This document shows, piece by piece, positions 29,101 to 37,808 of a DNA stretch of 64,000 nucleotides (position 1 is the first letter of the stretch; each line of letters opens with the position of its first letter). Made by a program: the position numbers and the translations under genes. Location of the stretch: positions 1-64,000 of the forward strand of contig CAVOYR010000008.1 in the NCBI GenBank assembly GCA_963700735.1. Reading direction: 5' to 3'. Source of the DNA: Anderseniella sp963700735 (GTDB lineage: Bacteria > Pseudomonadota > Alphaproteobacteria > Rhizobiales > Aestuariivirgaceae). Below the pieces are notes generated by a model that had not been told where the DNA came from, ran no database searches, and worked only from the letters and a program-made list of their open reading frames with translations.

Positions 29101-31578
29101 ACCAAGGGTGACAACGTCATCGAGGTTCCGGTCGGTGCGGACTGGGGCGCGGGCGCCTACATCACGGCCACCGTGTTCCGGCCCGGCGAGGCGGTCGACT
29201 CGCGGCTGCCGTCGCGCGCCATCGGCGTGCAGTGGCTCAAGGTGGACAATGCCTCTCGGACCCTTGGCGTTTCGATCGAGGTGCCAGCCACCGCCAGCCC
29301 GCGCCAGGGGCTGGACGTGCCGTTGACGGTTGGCGGACTTGCCGCGGGCGAGGAAGCCTATGTCACGCTGGCGGCCGTTGATGTCGGCATCCTCAACCTG
29401 ACCCGATACGAGGCCCCGGACCCTGCCGGGTGGTACTACGGCCAGCGCCGGATGGGGCTGGAACTGCGCGATCTCTATGGCCGTCTGATAGACGGTTCGC
29501 TCGGCGCAGAAGGGCTGGTGCGCAGCGGCGGCGATGAAGCTGGCATGGCAGCCGATGGCAGCCCGCCAACCCAGAAACTGCTGGCACTGTTTTCCGGCCC
29601 GGTCCGACTTGATGATGCGGGCAAGGCCACCGTGAGTTTCGACCTGCCGCAGTTCAACGGCACGGTGCGGCTAATGGCCGTGGCCTGGTCGGCGGCGGGC
29701 GTTGGCAGCGCCAGCGCTGATGTCACCGTCCGCGATCCGGTTGTCGTGCTGGCTGCCGCGCCGAAGGTTTTGGCGCCCGGCGATGTCTCGCGGCTGCGCG
29801 TGGACATGACGAGCACCGACGCGCCAGACGGCGAGTATGTGCTCGACGTTACCGGCGAGGCCGGGCTCAGCGTCGAGCAAGGCACGTTGCCGTCCGTCAT
29901 CACGCTGAAGCAGGGTGAACGTTCATCGGTAGAATTTCCGCTGGTGGCCGACGCGTCAGGGGCCGGGCTGGTCACCATCCGGCTCAGCAATGACGAGGGA
30001 ATTGAACTGGTGCAGACGCTGTCGGTGCCGGTGCGCCCGGCAAGGCTGCCGGTGACGACGCGCAAGGAAATTCCGCTCGCGGCGAACAGTGGCTCCACGC
30101 TGCTGCTGGATCAGACGCTGCTCGAGGGCAGTGATGCGGGCGGTGCCACGGTGAGTGTCGATGTGTCCCGCACGGCAAGGTTGCCCGTGGCGTCAGTGCT
30201 GGCGGCGCTTGACCGCTATCCCTATGGCTGTACCGAGCAATCCACGAGCCGGGCGTTGCCGCTGCTCTACCTCAGTGAGTTCCCCACCGATCCGGACGCG
30301 GAACCGGATTCTGCGGTGCGTGACCGCATCCAGCAGGCCGTTCATCGTGTGCTGGCAAACCAGTCGTCATCGGGCAGCTTCGGGTTGTGGGGGCCGGGCT
30401 ATGGCGACCTGTGGCTTGACGCCTACGTGACCGACTTCCTGACGCGGGCGCGCGAGAAGGGCTTCCAGGTGCGGGAGGAGGCCATGCTGGCCGCGCTGGA
30501 GAACCTGCAGAACGCGCTCGCCTATGAGCAGAACGTGAAGGACAACGGCAGCCAGATTGCCTACGCCCTCTATGTGCTGGCGCGCAACCGGCGCGCCTCT
30601 GCTGGTGACTTGCGCTATTATGCGGACACGCAGATTGACCAGTTTGCAAGCCCGATGGCGCGGGCCCACCTGGCGGCCGCACTGGCGCTGTATGGCGATG
30701 CCAACCGCTCCGGCACCTCGTTTGCCTCGGCGCTTGACCTGGCCCGTGCGCAGGAGGTCAGTCTTGCCCGGTCCGACTATGGCTCCAATCTGCGCGATGC
30801 GGCAGCCATGCTGGCGCTGGCGTCGGAAACAAGGCCACTGCCGCAGTCGATCCCGGAGATGACAGAGCTTGTGGCTGCGGCTGCTCTAAGGCAACGCCAT
30901 TTCAGCACCCAGGATCATGCCTGGATGCTGATGGCTGCGCGCGGCACGCGGGCTGCCGACGAGACCCTTGTGCTCAACGTCAACGGTGCGTCGCTCAACG
31001 GCGCGTTCACGCGGCGGCTGACCGGCAATGCGCTGGCGGCAGACCCCTTGACGATCGCCAACCAGTCGGCAGAACCCGCCGTGGCCACGATGGAGATCCT
31101 GGCCGCACCGCTGACCGCGGCAGAGGCAGGGGGTGAGGGGTTCACGATCAGCCGCACCTACTACACGCTGGAAGGCGAGGAGGTTGATCCTGCAACCGTC
31201 GCTCAGAACAGTCGGCTGGTGGTGGTGTTGAAGGCAGGGCTCGAGAATGACTGGACAGCCCGGGTGCTGGTCAGCGACCTGCTTCCCGGCGGTTTCGAGA
31301 TTGACAACCCGAGGCTCGTAGGAAGTGCCGAGCTGAAGGCCTTCGACTGGCTGGGCGAAGTGTCTGCCGTGCACAGCGAGTTCCGCTTTGACCGGTTCGT
31401 GGCGGCCTTCGAGGCAAGACAGGGTGGCAACCGCGAGTTCGTTGCAGCGTACGTCGTGCGGGCCGTGTCGCCGGGCAGGTTCGTGCATCCCGCCGCAATG
31501 GTCGAGGACATGTACCGGCCGCAGTACAGTGCGCGCACGGCCGAGGGTCTCGTCGAGGTGGGGCAGCCACGGCCATGA
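26104..31578 (+). CDS. Bacterial alpha-2-macroglobulin with N-terminal PAN/Apple domain
   Basis: 1824 residues. A Sec signal peptide (about 1-25) has no canonical lipobox, so the protein is probably soluble periplasmic or anchored otherwise. A PAN/Apple-like domain follows (about 30-95: TSLDECRQACLDEAQCRAFTH, then WCFLKSD), and then a TPR-like region (about 140-270). The macroglobulin domains come next; PFAM-type A2M segments include VDVFSWTERGIYRAGDTVHAAALVRD. The thioester motif is CTEQ at C1376-Q1379 in YPYGCTEQSTSRALPLLYL, followed by the alpha-helical thioester domain. It would trap invading proteases by covalent capture. Its stop overlaps pbpC by ATGA, the usual pairing with PBP1C. Confidence 0.95.
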   Translation: MRSSSAGLVALLLSLMLCAGTAMSQTAAPRIEIHQDSDYFGFDLRTVQETSLDECRQACLDEAQCRAFTHVEKQRWCFLKSDHGVMKRSAGAVAGRVLPVSVDPDIGSPPALSFLPDYLAAEEDRTRQQIGTPATDAARGLHALRAQARTMLDNGDLRGAREAFITALQLDRSDPELWTGFAKAMSGLEAGPGESSYEFRQTASSAAQIGYRLSRTAPVRAQALAALAAALDQRSIYRPALEAYKASLALDPSAEVGAAYAELRQRQGFRVVDHSVDSDSSNPRICIQFSEQLVRTGVDYAPFVSVNGAAARSVEAQGQQVCAEGLEHGKSYRVGVRQGLPSAVGEVLEAPVTLQVYVRDRAPAVRFTGDSYVLPSTGRHGIPLVSVNTSSATLQVYRVGDRGVSRLLSESKFLRQLEGYDANRLTEEIGEPVWSGSIDISSELNREVTTSFPVGKAVPDRKPGVYVITAIPEGDRRETWEARATQWFVISDVGLSSFTGEDGLNVFVRSLSTARPLAGTGIELIARNNEVLGAATTDGNGRASFAAGLVRGTGGMAPAAILARNGDDDFVLLDLTASGFDLSDRGVAGRAAPGPVDVFSWTERGIYRAGDTVHAAALVRDASAKALSGLPLTFVFKRPDGVEDRRVLASADSLGGHVVTHELPANSMRGTWKVQIHTDVKAAPAAEMRFLVEDFVPDRLEFDLSASVEEVAINDAAAISVDARFLYGAPAAGLGLEGSLRIDTAREWERFPNYLFGLAEETTQATVQTLENLPLLDDDGKASVPVAVSNVPATTQLLTGTVAVRVREPGGRAVERTVDVGIVPASDMIGIRPEAGTDAVPENSTAAFRVIAVAPDGARLAMAGLQWRLVRIDRQYQWYRDGNSWRYEPVDITRELLNGNVDATADEEARITMPVAWGRYRLEVSQAGGAGAVSSVEFDAGWLVSAASLETPDGLEMVLDRETYAAGDTARLTVSARHDGELLVTAGSDRLLAVHTARVTKGDNVIEVPVGADWGAGAYITATVFRPGEAVDSRLPSRAIGVQWLKVDNASRTLGVSIEVPATASPRQGLDVPLTVGGLAAGEEAYVTLAAVDVGILNLTRYEAPDPAGWYYGQRRMGLELRDLYGRLIDGSLGAEGLVRSGGDEAGMAADGSPPTQKLLALFSGPVRLDDAGKATVSFDLPQFNGTVRLMAVAWSAAGVGSASADVTVRDPVVVLAAAPKVLAPGDVSRLRVDMTSTDAPDGEYVLDVTGEAGLSVEQGTLPSVITLKQGERSSVEFPLVADASGAGLVTIRLSNDEGIELVQTLSVPVRPARLPVTTRKEIPLAANSGSTLLLDQTLLEGSDAGGATVSVDVSRTARLPVASVLAALDRYPYGCTEQSTSRALPLLYLSEFPTDPDAEPDSAVRDRIQQAVHRVLANQSSSGSFGLWGPGYGDLWLDAYVTDFLTRAREKGFQVREEAMLAALENLQNALAYEQNVKDNGSQIAYALYVLARNRRASAGDLRYYADTQIDQFASPMARAHLAAALALYGDANRSGTSFASALDLARAQEVSLARSDYGSNLRDAAAMLALASETRPLPQSIPEMTELVAAAALRQRHFSTQDHAWMLMAARGTRAADETLVLNVNGASLNGAFTRRLTGNALAADPLTIANQSAEPAVATMEILAAPLTAAEAGGEGFTISRTYYTLEGEEVDPATVAQNSRLVVVLKAGLENDWTARVLVSDLLPGGFEIDNPRLVGSAELKAFDWLGEVSAVHSEFRFDRFVAAFEARQGGNREFVAAYVVRAVSPGRFVHPAAMVEDMYRPQYSARTAEGLVEVGQPRP

Positions 31579-33659
31579 TGCGCTGGCAGCGGATTGCCGT
31601 TGCCGCCATTGCTGTCACAGGCCTTGGGCTGGGTGGCATTGCGGGGCTGCGAGCCGTTGACCGGGCCTATCCGCCCCCCTTGCCGGCGCAATCAGCCTTT
31701 TCGGTGGAAGTGGTGGACCGGGACGGCGCGCTGCTCAGGGCGTTTGCAGCACCGGACGGGCGTTGGCGACTGCCGGTCAGGCTAGACGATGTCGATCCCG
31801 AGTTCGTGCGGCTGCTGATAGCCTACGAGGACCGGCGTTTCCATGCGCATCACGGGGTTGATCCGCTGGCGCTGGGACGTGCCGGGTGGCAGATGGTGCG
31901 GCATGGACGGATCGTGTCGGGTGGATCGACGATCACCATGCAGCTTGCCCGCCTGCTGGAACCACGGGCCGAGAGATCGTTCGGTGCCAAGCTGCTGCAG
32001 ATGGCGCGGGCGGTGCAAATCGAAAGACGGCTCGGAAAGCGCGAGATCCTGGAACTTTACCTGAGCCTTGCGCCCTATGGCGGCAATCTGGAGGGTGTGC
32101 GTGCAGCTTCGCTTGCCTGGTTCGGCAAGGAGCCAGGTTCGCTGTCGCTGTCCGAAGCCAGCCTGCTGGTGGCGCTGCCGCAGGCACCTGAAACCCGCAG
32201 GCCAGACCGGTTTCCCGGCAATGCAAGGGCTGCGCGCGGCAAGGTGCTGGCGAGGGTGGCCGAAGCGGGCGTTATTGCCGCCTCCGAGGTTGCCCGCGCA
32301 AACGCACGGCCCATGCCTGCTGGCCGGCATGCGATGCCGGCGCTGGCACCGCATCTTGCCGGCGAGGTGCGGCGCACCCGGCCTGCGCAACGCCGGCATC
32401 AGGTAACACTGGCCCGGAAGGTGCAGCAGAACCTGACGGAGGTTGCTGCCGAGGCTGCACGGCGGCTGCCGCCGGGCGTGTCGGTTGCAATGGTGCTGGC
32501 CGATGCGAAGACCGGCGACGTGATCGCCGAAGTGGGATCGGCTGAGATTTTCGAATCCGGCCGCAGCGGTTGGATAGACATGACCCGCGTGCGCCGGTCG
32601 CCGGGTTCCGCACTCAAGCCTTTCATCTATGCGCTCGCGCTGGAAGACGGGCTGGTCATGCCGGAGACGATGATCGATGACAGTCCGGCAAACTTCGATG
32701 GATACAGGCCGCGCAATTTCGACATGTCCTACCAGGGCGAAGTCACGATCCGGAAGGCGCTGCAACTGTCGCTGAATGTGCCGGCGGTGCGGCTGCTGCA
32801 ATCCACCGATCCGTCACGATTGCTGGCCCGGCTGCGGCGGGCTGGGCTTGAACCGGGTCTTGCGCGTGACGCAGCACCCGGACTGGCCATTGGTCTCGGC
32901 GGGGTGGGGGTGAGCCTGCGCGAACTGGTGCAGGCCTATACCATCTTCGCCAATGGCGGCCGGCCTTCGGTGCTGGGAGATGGCGTGCTGGTGACACCTG
33001 TACCGCCCCGGCGAACGGCGATGTTCGAGCCGGTGGCCACATGGCACGTGGCCGACATGCTCGCAGGTGCGGCAGGGCCGACCGGCAGCGCGCGGCTGCC
33101 GATCGCCTTCAAGACGGGAACGAGTTACGGGTACCGTGATGCGTGGTCGGTCGGTTTTGACGGGCGGCATGTGCTCGGCGTGTGGGTAGGCCGGCCCGAC
33201 GGTGCGCCGGTACCGGGCATCAGCGGCATCACCGTGGCGGCACCGGTTCTCTTCGACGGTTTTGCCCGGTCGGGACTTGCCATCGAGCCGCTGTCCCCCG
33301 CACCGGCTGGTGCGGTGCGGATCGAGCAGGCCAGCCTGCCGGTGTCGTTGCGCCGCTACACCGGCGGGGGCGACCTGCTGCCACCCGTGGCGGGTGCAGA
33401 ACAGGGGCCTTCGATCGTCTATCCGCCTGAAGGCGCGCGGATTGAACTGGGCATGGAGTCCGGCGGCGACGCGCAACCACTGGTGCTGAAACTGCAGGGC
33501 GGGCGCGCACCGTTCCGGTTGCTGGCCAATGGTGTCCCTGTGCGGGGCCTGATCCGCTCGCGTACGGCACACTGGGAGGCCAGCAGTGCGGGGTTCTCGC
33601 GGCTTTCGGTGATCGATGCGGCTGGACGCTCGGCGTCGGTGAGCGTCTACGTCGATTGA
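31575..33659 (+). CDS. pbpC: Penicillin-binding protein 1C
   Basis: 694 residues. One N-terminal membrane helix (IAVAAIAVTGLGLGGIAGL) anchors it in the inner membrane. The glycosyltransferase family 51 domain has EDRRFHAHHGVDPLALGRA, GGSTITMQLARLL and KREILELYLSLAPYGGNLEG. The transpeptidase domain has the SxxK motif in SPGSALKPF, SLN in QLSLNVPAV and KTG in AFKTGTSYGYRDAW. The C-terminal PBP1C domain ends the protein. It polymerises and may crosslink peptidoglycan. Coupled to the macroglobulin gene, it fits the idea of a repair enzyme acting where the envelope has been breached. Confidence 0.95.
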   Translation: MMRWQRIAVAAIAVTGLGLGGIAGLRAVDRAYPPPLPAQSAFSVEVVDRDGALLRAFAAPDGRWRLPVRLDDVDPEFVRLLIAYEDRRFHAHHGVDPLALGRAGWQMVRHGRIVSGGSTITMQLARLLEPRAERSFGAKLLQMARAVQIERRLGKREILELYLSLAPYGGNLEGVRAASLAWFGKEPGSLSLSEASLLVALPQAPETRRPDRFPGNARAARGKVLARVAEAGVIAASEVARANARPMPAGRHAMPALAPHLAGEVRRTRPAQRRHQVTLARKVQQNLTEVAAEAARRLPPGVSVAMVLADAKTGDVIAEVGSAEIFESGRSGWIDMTRVRRSPGSALKPFIYALALEDGLVMPETMIDDSPANFDGYRPRNFDMSYQGEVTIRKALQLSLNVPAVRLLQSTDPSRLLARLRRAGLEPGLARDAAPGLAIGLGGVGVSLRELVQAYTIFANGGRPSVLGDGVLVTPVPPRRTAMFEPVATWHVADMLAGAAGPTGSARLPIAFKTGTSYGYRDAWSVGFDGRHVLGVWVGRPDGAPVPGISGITVAAPVLFDGFARSGLAIEPLSPAPAGAVRIEQASLPVSLRRYTGGGDLLPPVAGAEQGPSIVYPPEGARIELGMESGGDAQPLVLKLQGGRAPFRLLANGVPVRGLIRSRTAHWEASSAGFSRLSVIDAAGRSASVSVYVD

Positions 33660-33709
33660 CAGGGCAGCCGTTGCGGCATCCCGTGCACCTCAGCGCTGAC
33701 CCCGTTGCT

Positions 33710-34294
33710 TCAGCCTTCCTGCAGCCCCGGCATCAACAGGTAGCTTGCGGCCAGCAGCTTGCGGGTGTCGTTGAGCATGGCGGGGCGTTCACGCGTCCAG
33801 CGGGCCAGCGCCTCGCGGGCGGCTTCTGGCTGGCGCTGCGTGGACAGGTCCACGGAGGCCAGCCGGTTGCGAGTGGTTGCGGCAATCTCGTTCCACTTGA
33901 TGCGCCAGTTGTCTTCGTAGGCACCGCGGTGCTTCTGTTCCATGCGCATGTGGAACAGCGACGAGCGGGCAACGCGCGGTGCCTGCATCTGCGCAATCCA
34001 CTGGTGGGTGCCATTCCAGGCGGCACGGGCATCGTTGAGCAACTGGCTGGCGGCATCTGCCTTCTGGCTCGCAACGCACATGGCCTGATTGGCAATGGCA
34101 GTCGCAAGCCTCGGGTCGCCGGCAGTGAAGTGTTCGCGGGCAAGCCTCAGCGCACTTCCCGATGCGGTCGCGGCGGCGGGATCATCGCCGTCGGCCAATG
34201 CTGCCGCCATTTGCTCGCACAGCGTTTCCCATGCCAGGTCATGCTCGGTCCAGCCGGCGGACAGTAGCTCGTTGATGGTCCATGTCTCAGACAC
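33710..34294 (-). CDS. Hypothetical protein coupled to livF
   Basis: 194 residues, predicted mostly helical, no signal peptide or membrane segment. Tryptophan-rich at the start (MSETWTINELLSAGWTEHDLAWETLCEQM). The rest has TPR-like helix pairs with small residues (LATAIANQAMCVASQKADAASQLLNDARAAW). I do not recognise the family. Its GTG start overlaps the livF stop by 8 bases, so it is translationally coupled to the transporter operon and is its last gene. It may be a transporter-associated or substrate-processing factor; that is inference from position only. Confidence 0.65.
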   Translation of the reverse strand: MSETWTINELLSAGWTEHDLAWETLCEQMAAALADGDDPAAATASGSALRLAREHFTAGDPRLATAIANQAMCVASQKADAASQLLNDARAAWNGTHQWIAQMQAPRVARSSLFHMRMEQKHRGAYEDNWRIKWNEIAATTRNRLASVDLSTQRQPEAAREALARWTRERPAMLNDTRKLLAASYLLMPGLQEG

Positions 34295-34994
34295 CCAGGT
34301 AAGCCCTTTTCACGTGTTCGTTCTCGTGCAGGTCGCCTGCTGCACCTTCAATCGGCACGGTACCGGTTTCCAGCACGTAGGCAAAGTTTGCCAGCCCGAG
34401 TGCCAGTTCCGCGTTCTGTTCGACCAGCACCACCGGCACGCCCTGTTTGACGATCGCCTTGATGATGCGGGCGATCTCCAGGATGATGACGGGTGCCAGG
34501 CCCATCGACGGCTCGTCCATGAGCAGGAGTTTCGGCTTCGACATCAGGGCACGGCCGATGGCCACCATCTGCTGCTCGCCGCCGGACAGGGTCTTGGCCC
34601 ATTGCCGTCGCCGTTCAAGCAGCCTCGGGAACCGGCCGAATACCTCGTCCAGATCGCTTTCGATGGCTGCCTTGTCGTTGCGCAGGAAGGCACCCGTGCG
34701 CAGGTTTTCCTCGACGGTCAGGTCCGGGAAGATGCGGCGGCCTTCCGGTACCTGGGCAATGCCGCGGGCGACGATCTTGTCCGGCGGCAGATGGTCGATG
34801 CGATCGCCGTTGAAGCGGATCTGGCCGCTCGAAATGCGGGTCAGGCCCGAAATGGCCCGCAACGTGGTGGTCTTGCCCGCGCCGTTGGCGCCGATGATGG
34901 TGACGATGCCATCCTCGGGCACGTTCATTGATACGCCCTTCAGGGCTGCCACCTTGTTGTAGTGGACGTGGACGTCCTGCAACTCAAGCAGCAT
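34287..34994 (-). CDS. livF: Liv-type ABC transporter ATP-binding protein (LivF)
   Basis: 235 residues. Walker A GANGAGKTT, signature LSGGEQQMVAIGRAL, Walker B LLLMDEPSMGLAP and switch LVEQNAELAL are all canonical for LivF. ATG 34994 is preferred to a GTG at 35003 because GGAG lies eight bases upstream of the ATG and would be too close to the GTG. It overlaps livG by 11 bases. The operon also holds livG, livM, livH and a binding protein, next to trimethylamine monooxygenase, so a methylated amine or its oxide is a likelier substrate than a branched-chain amino acid. Confidence 0.92.
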   Translation of the reverse strand: MLLELQDVHVHYNKVAALKGVSMNVPEDGIVTIIGANGAGKTTTLRAISGLTRISSGQIRFNGDRIDHLPPDKIVARGIAQVPEGRRIFPDLTVEENLRTGAFLRNDKAAIESDLDEVFGRFPRLLERRRQWAKTLSGGEQQMVAIGRALMSKPKLLLMDEPSMGLAPVIILEIARIIKAIVKQGVPVVLVEQNAELALGLANFAYVLETGTVPIEGAAGDLHENEHVKRAYLGV

Positions 34995-35754
34995 CGATGG
35001 CACTCCCGAGATAGGCTTCGATCACCTTGGGGTTGGTGCGCACCTGCTGCGGCGTGCCTTCGGTCAGCAGTGACCCGAAGTTCATCACGGTGATCGTGTC
35101 GCACAGGCCCATGATGGCGTGCATGTCGTGTTCGACCAGCATGATGGTGATGCCACGGTCGCGAACCGCCCTGACCAGCTTCATCATGCGCGAGGTTTCT
35201 TCGGGGTTCATGCCGGTGAACGGTTCGTCGAGCAGGATGATCTTTGGCTGGGCGGCCAGCGCCACGGCCATGCCGAGGGCGCGCTGGTGGCCGTGCGACA
35301 GGTTGGAGGCCAGTTCGTTTCGCAAGGCGGTGAGGTCAAAGAAATCGATCAGCTCGTCTGCCTGGCTTTCGATTGCGGCCAGTTCCTCCCGGTTGGTGCC
35401 AAGCACCTGGCCGATCAGGCTTGAGCGCACCGAGTTGTGGAAGCCCATCTTCACGTTGTCGAGGACGGTGAATTCCTTGAACAGGGTGGTGCCCTGGAAC
35501 GTCCGGATCAGGCCGATCCGGGCAAGGCTTGCGGTCGAGCGGCCAGACACGTTCTGGCCGAGGTAGACCACCTGGCCGCTGCTTGGGGCGTAGAACCCGC
35601 TTATCAGGTTGAAGGTGGTCGTCTTGCCCGCGCCATTGGGGCCGATGAGGCCGTGGATGGTGTTGGGCGCCACGGAGAAATTGAGCTTGTTGACAGCCGT
35701 CAGGCCGCCGAACATTCGGGTGAGGTCACGCACTTCGAGGATGGGGTCGCTCAT
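34984..35754 (-). CDS. livG: Liv-type ABC transporter ATP-binding protein (LivG)
   Basis: 256 residues. Walker A is GPNGAGKTTTFNLISG, and the LivG-type long insertion follows RIGLIRTFQGTTLF. The signature is slightly altered, NLSHGHQRALGMAVAL, as is common in LivG. Walker B is IILLDEPFTGMNPEE and the switch is LVEHDMHAIMGLCD. The start at 35754 (MSDPILEVRDL) overlaps the livM stop by 4 bases. It forms the ATPase pair with LivF. Confidence 0.92.
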   Translation of the reverse strand: MSDPILEVRDLTRMFGGLTAVNKLNFSVAPNTIHGLIGPNGAGKTTTFNLISGFYAPSSGQVVYLGQNVSGRSTASLARIGLIRTFQGTTLFKEFTVLDNVKMGFHNSVRSSLIGQVLGTNREELAAIESQADELIDFFDLTALRNELASNLSHGHQRALGMAVALAAQPKIILLDEPFTGMNPEETSRMMKLVRAVRDRGITIMLVEHDMHAIMGLCDTITVMNFGSLLTEGTPQQVRTNPKVIEAYLGSAIDAA

Positions 35755-36764
35755 GCCTTCTTCTCGCTGGCCGGGGTGATCTGCGCGACTGGCTGGGGTG
35801 TGCGGCGGCCCGCAATCCACGCCCTGACCTTCGGTACAAGGCTCTCGAGCCCGTTCGGCAGGAACAGCACCGAGGCAATCAGAATGAAGCCGTAGATCAT
35901 CGGTCGCGCGGTATCAAAGCCGAGGGAGCGCAGGATGACCTCGTTGATGACGGTCAGCACCACCACGCCCAGCACCGGGCCATAGAAGGTGGCAGTGCCC
36001 CCGACAATGGCCCAGATCAGCACGAAGACCATTTCCTCGATGTCGAAGCGGGTCGGGTTGATGGTGCCGATGTAATGCGCATAGAGCGCACCCGACAGGC
36101 CGGCGAAGGTCGATGCCAGCACGAAGGCCAGCGTGCGGTAGCTGAAGGTATTGACGCCGACGGATTCAGCCAGTTTGTCCTGCCAGTGAATGGCATGGAA
36201 CGTCAGCCCGATGCGCGATGTCTCGATGCGGTAGAGAATGTACAGGCTGATGCCGACCACGATCAGGCAGAAGTAGTAGTAGGGCAGGGGCTCGAAGAAC
36301 GATATCGGGCCGATGTCGGGGAAGCCGGGTATCAGCTTCAGGCCCTTGGGCCCGCCGAAGGGATCGGTGAAATATTTCCACACGAGCCGGATCACCTCGC
36401 CGGCGGCAAACGAGCCGATAAGGAAGTAAAAGCCCTTCATGCGGAACAGCGGGAAGCTGAGCAGGGCCGCCACGCCGCCGGCTGTCATCGCGCCCAGCAG
36501 CATCGACACGGGCACCGGTACGCCAAGGCGCTTGCTGAACAGCGCGCTTGCATAGGCGCCGACACCCATGATCACCACATGGCCAAGCGACCATTCGCCA
36601 GTCAGCGTCATCAGCCGGTAGGAACTGACCAGCAGGACGTTGATGACCAGCAGTACGGCAATCTCGCGCTGGGAAAAGCTGAGGCCGTGCGGCAGCGCGA
36701 TGAGCGCAGCAATGAGGGCAGCGCTTGCCACCCAGACCCAGGGGCTGACTTTGCTGCTAGACAC
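35751..36764 (-). CDS. livM: Liv-type ABC transporter permease (LivM)
   Basis: 337 residues, eight to ten membrane helices. It shows the LivM hallmark SLGHVVIMGVGAYASALFSKRLG and the late block FAGLSGALYAHYIGTINPTRFDIEEM, then GPVLGVVVLTVINE. I chose the GTG at 36764: GGAG lies nine bases upstream and the start overlaps the livH stop by 8 bases. A TTG at 36779 would extend it by five residues. It is the inner-membrane pore partner of LivH. Confidence 0.9.
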   Translation of the reverse strand: MSSSKVSPWVWVASAALIAALIALPHGLSFSQREIAVLLVINVLLVSSYRLMTLTGEWSLGHVVIMGVGAYASALFSKRLGVPVPVSMLLGAMTAGGVAALLSFPLFRMKGFYFLIGSFAAGEVIRLVWKYFTDPFGGPKGLKLIPGFPDIGPISFFEPLPYYYFCLIVVGISLYILYRIETSRIGLTFHAIHWQDKLAESVGVNTFSYRTLAFVLASTFAGLSGALYAHYIGTINPTRFDIEEMVFVLIWAIVGGTATFYGPVLGVVVLTVINEVILRSLGFDTARPMIYGFILIASVLFLPNGLESLVPKVRAWIAGRRTPQPVAQITPASEKKA

Positions 36765-37627
36765 GATCCTTGGCTCCAAACAGTCCGGTGGGCTTGACGA
36801 CCAGCACGATCAGCATGAGCAGCAATCCGGTAATGTCTGCGATGACCCCGTCGAAGAAGGTGGTCATGAAGGTGTGCACGAAGGCGTAGAGGATGGCCGC
36901 GACGATGGCGCCTTCCAGCTGCCCGATGCCGCCGACGATGATGATGATGAAGGCGGTCACGATGACCGAGTGGCCCATGTAGGGTGTGGGCGAGACAAGC
37001 GGCGCGGTGAGTGCGCCTGCAACGCCGGCCAGGGCTGCTCCGATGAACATGGCCATCCGGCTGACCTTGGCAAGCGAGATGCCTTGCAGGGCGGCGGCTT
37101 CCCTGTCCTGGGCACAGGCGCGCATGGCCCAGCCGAACTTGGTTCGGTGCAGGAACACGTAGAGCGCGCTGAGCAGGACGATCGAGGCGACGATCACCAG
37201 CAGCCGCTGGTGGGTCAGGATGACGCCGTTGAACAGTTCGATCTTTTCCTGCGACGGCGGCGGAATGTGCGCCATGCGGACGCCGAAGCCGAGCACGGCG
37301 ACGGTTTGAAGGATCAGCAGGAAGCCGATCGACGCAATCAGACCGCCCAACGGGTTGTCCCGCAACGGCCTGAACAAGCGCAACCTCCATCAGCAGCCCG
37401 AGCATGCCGACGAATATCAGCCCAAGCACGACGGCGACGAGGAACGGTATGCCTCGCTGTGCATAGAGCGCGACAACCATATAGGCGCCGGCCATGTACA
37501 GCTCGCCATGGGCGAAGTTGATCACTCCCATCACGCCGAAAATCAGCACCAGGCCGACGGCGATCAGCGACATGTAGCTTGCCGCGTATACCGCATTGAC
37601 GATGGTTTGCAGGATCAGGTCGGTCAT
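36757..37627 (-). CDS. livH: Liv-type ABC transporter permease (LivH), frameshifted as read
   Basis: The N-terminal frame reads MTDLILQTIVNAVYAASYMS and INFAHGELYMAGAYM, ideal LivH, up to LLMEVAL. The downstream part continues in another frame from RPLRDNPLGGLIASIGFLL to LFGAKDRV. One extra base at 37376-37377 (coding strand gcgcttgttc, expected gcgctgttc) explains the shift; the span is 3n+1 and restores 289 residues. Both sides are well conserved, so a sequence error is likelier than decay. As read it would encode a truncated permease. Confidence 0.85.
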
Positions 37628-37726
37628 TGGCTGATTGCTATTCGCGAGCGGTTTTGGGCCCCAGGCAGGCGGCGTGTAGTCATGACGGCGGCGCCGAGTC
37701 GGCCACGGCTATGGAATTCAGTGCCC

Positions 37727-37750
37727 CTTCCCCGGCGTTCAACCGGGAAG
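37727..37750 (-). terminator. Hairpin between the binding-protein gene and livH
   Basis: Arms cttccccgg and ccgggaag pair with one bulged base around a seven-base loop, in the 181-base gap between the binding-protein stop and livH. There is no T-run. It probably keeps binding-protein transcript in excess over the membrane subunits, like the stem between glpV and glpS. Confidence 0.45.
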
Positions 37751-37808
37751 AGGGCGAGCTTGCGTTGCGTGGCGAACAGCGCCGCGACGGCATCAGGCGA
37801 GTTGCCTG

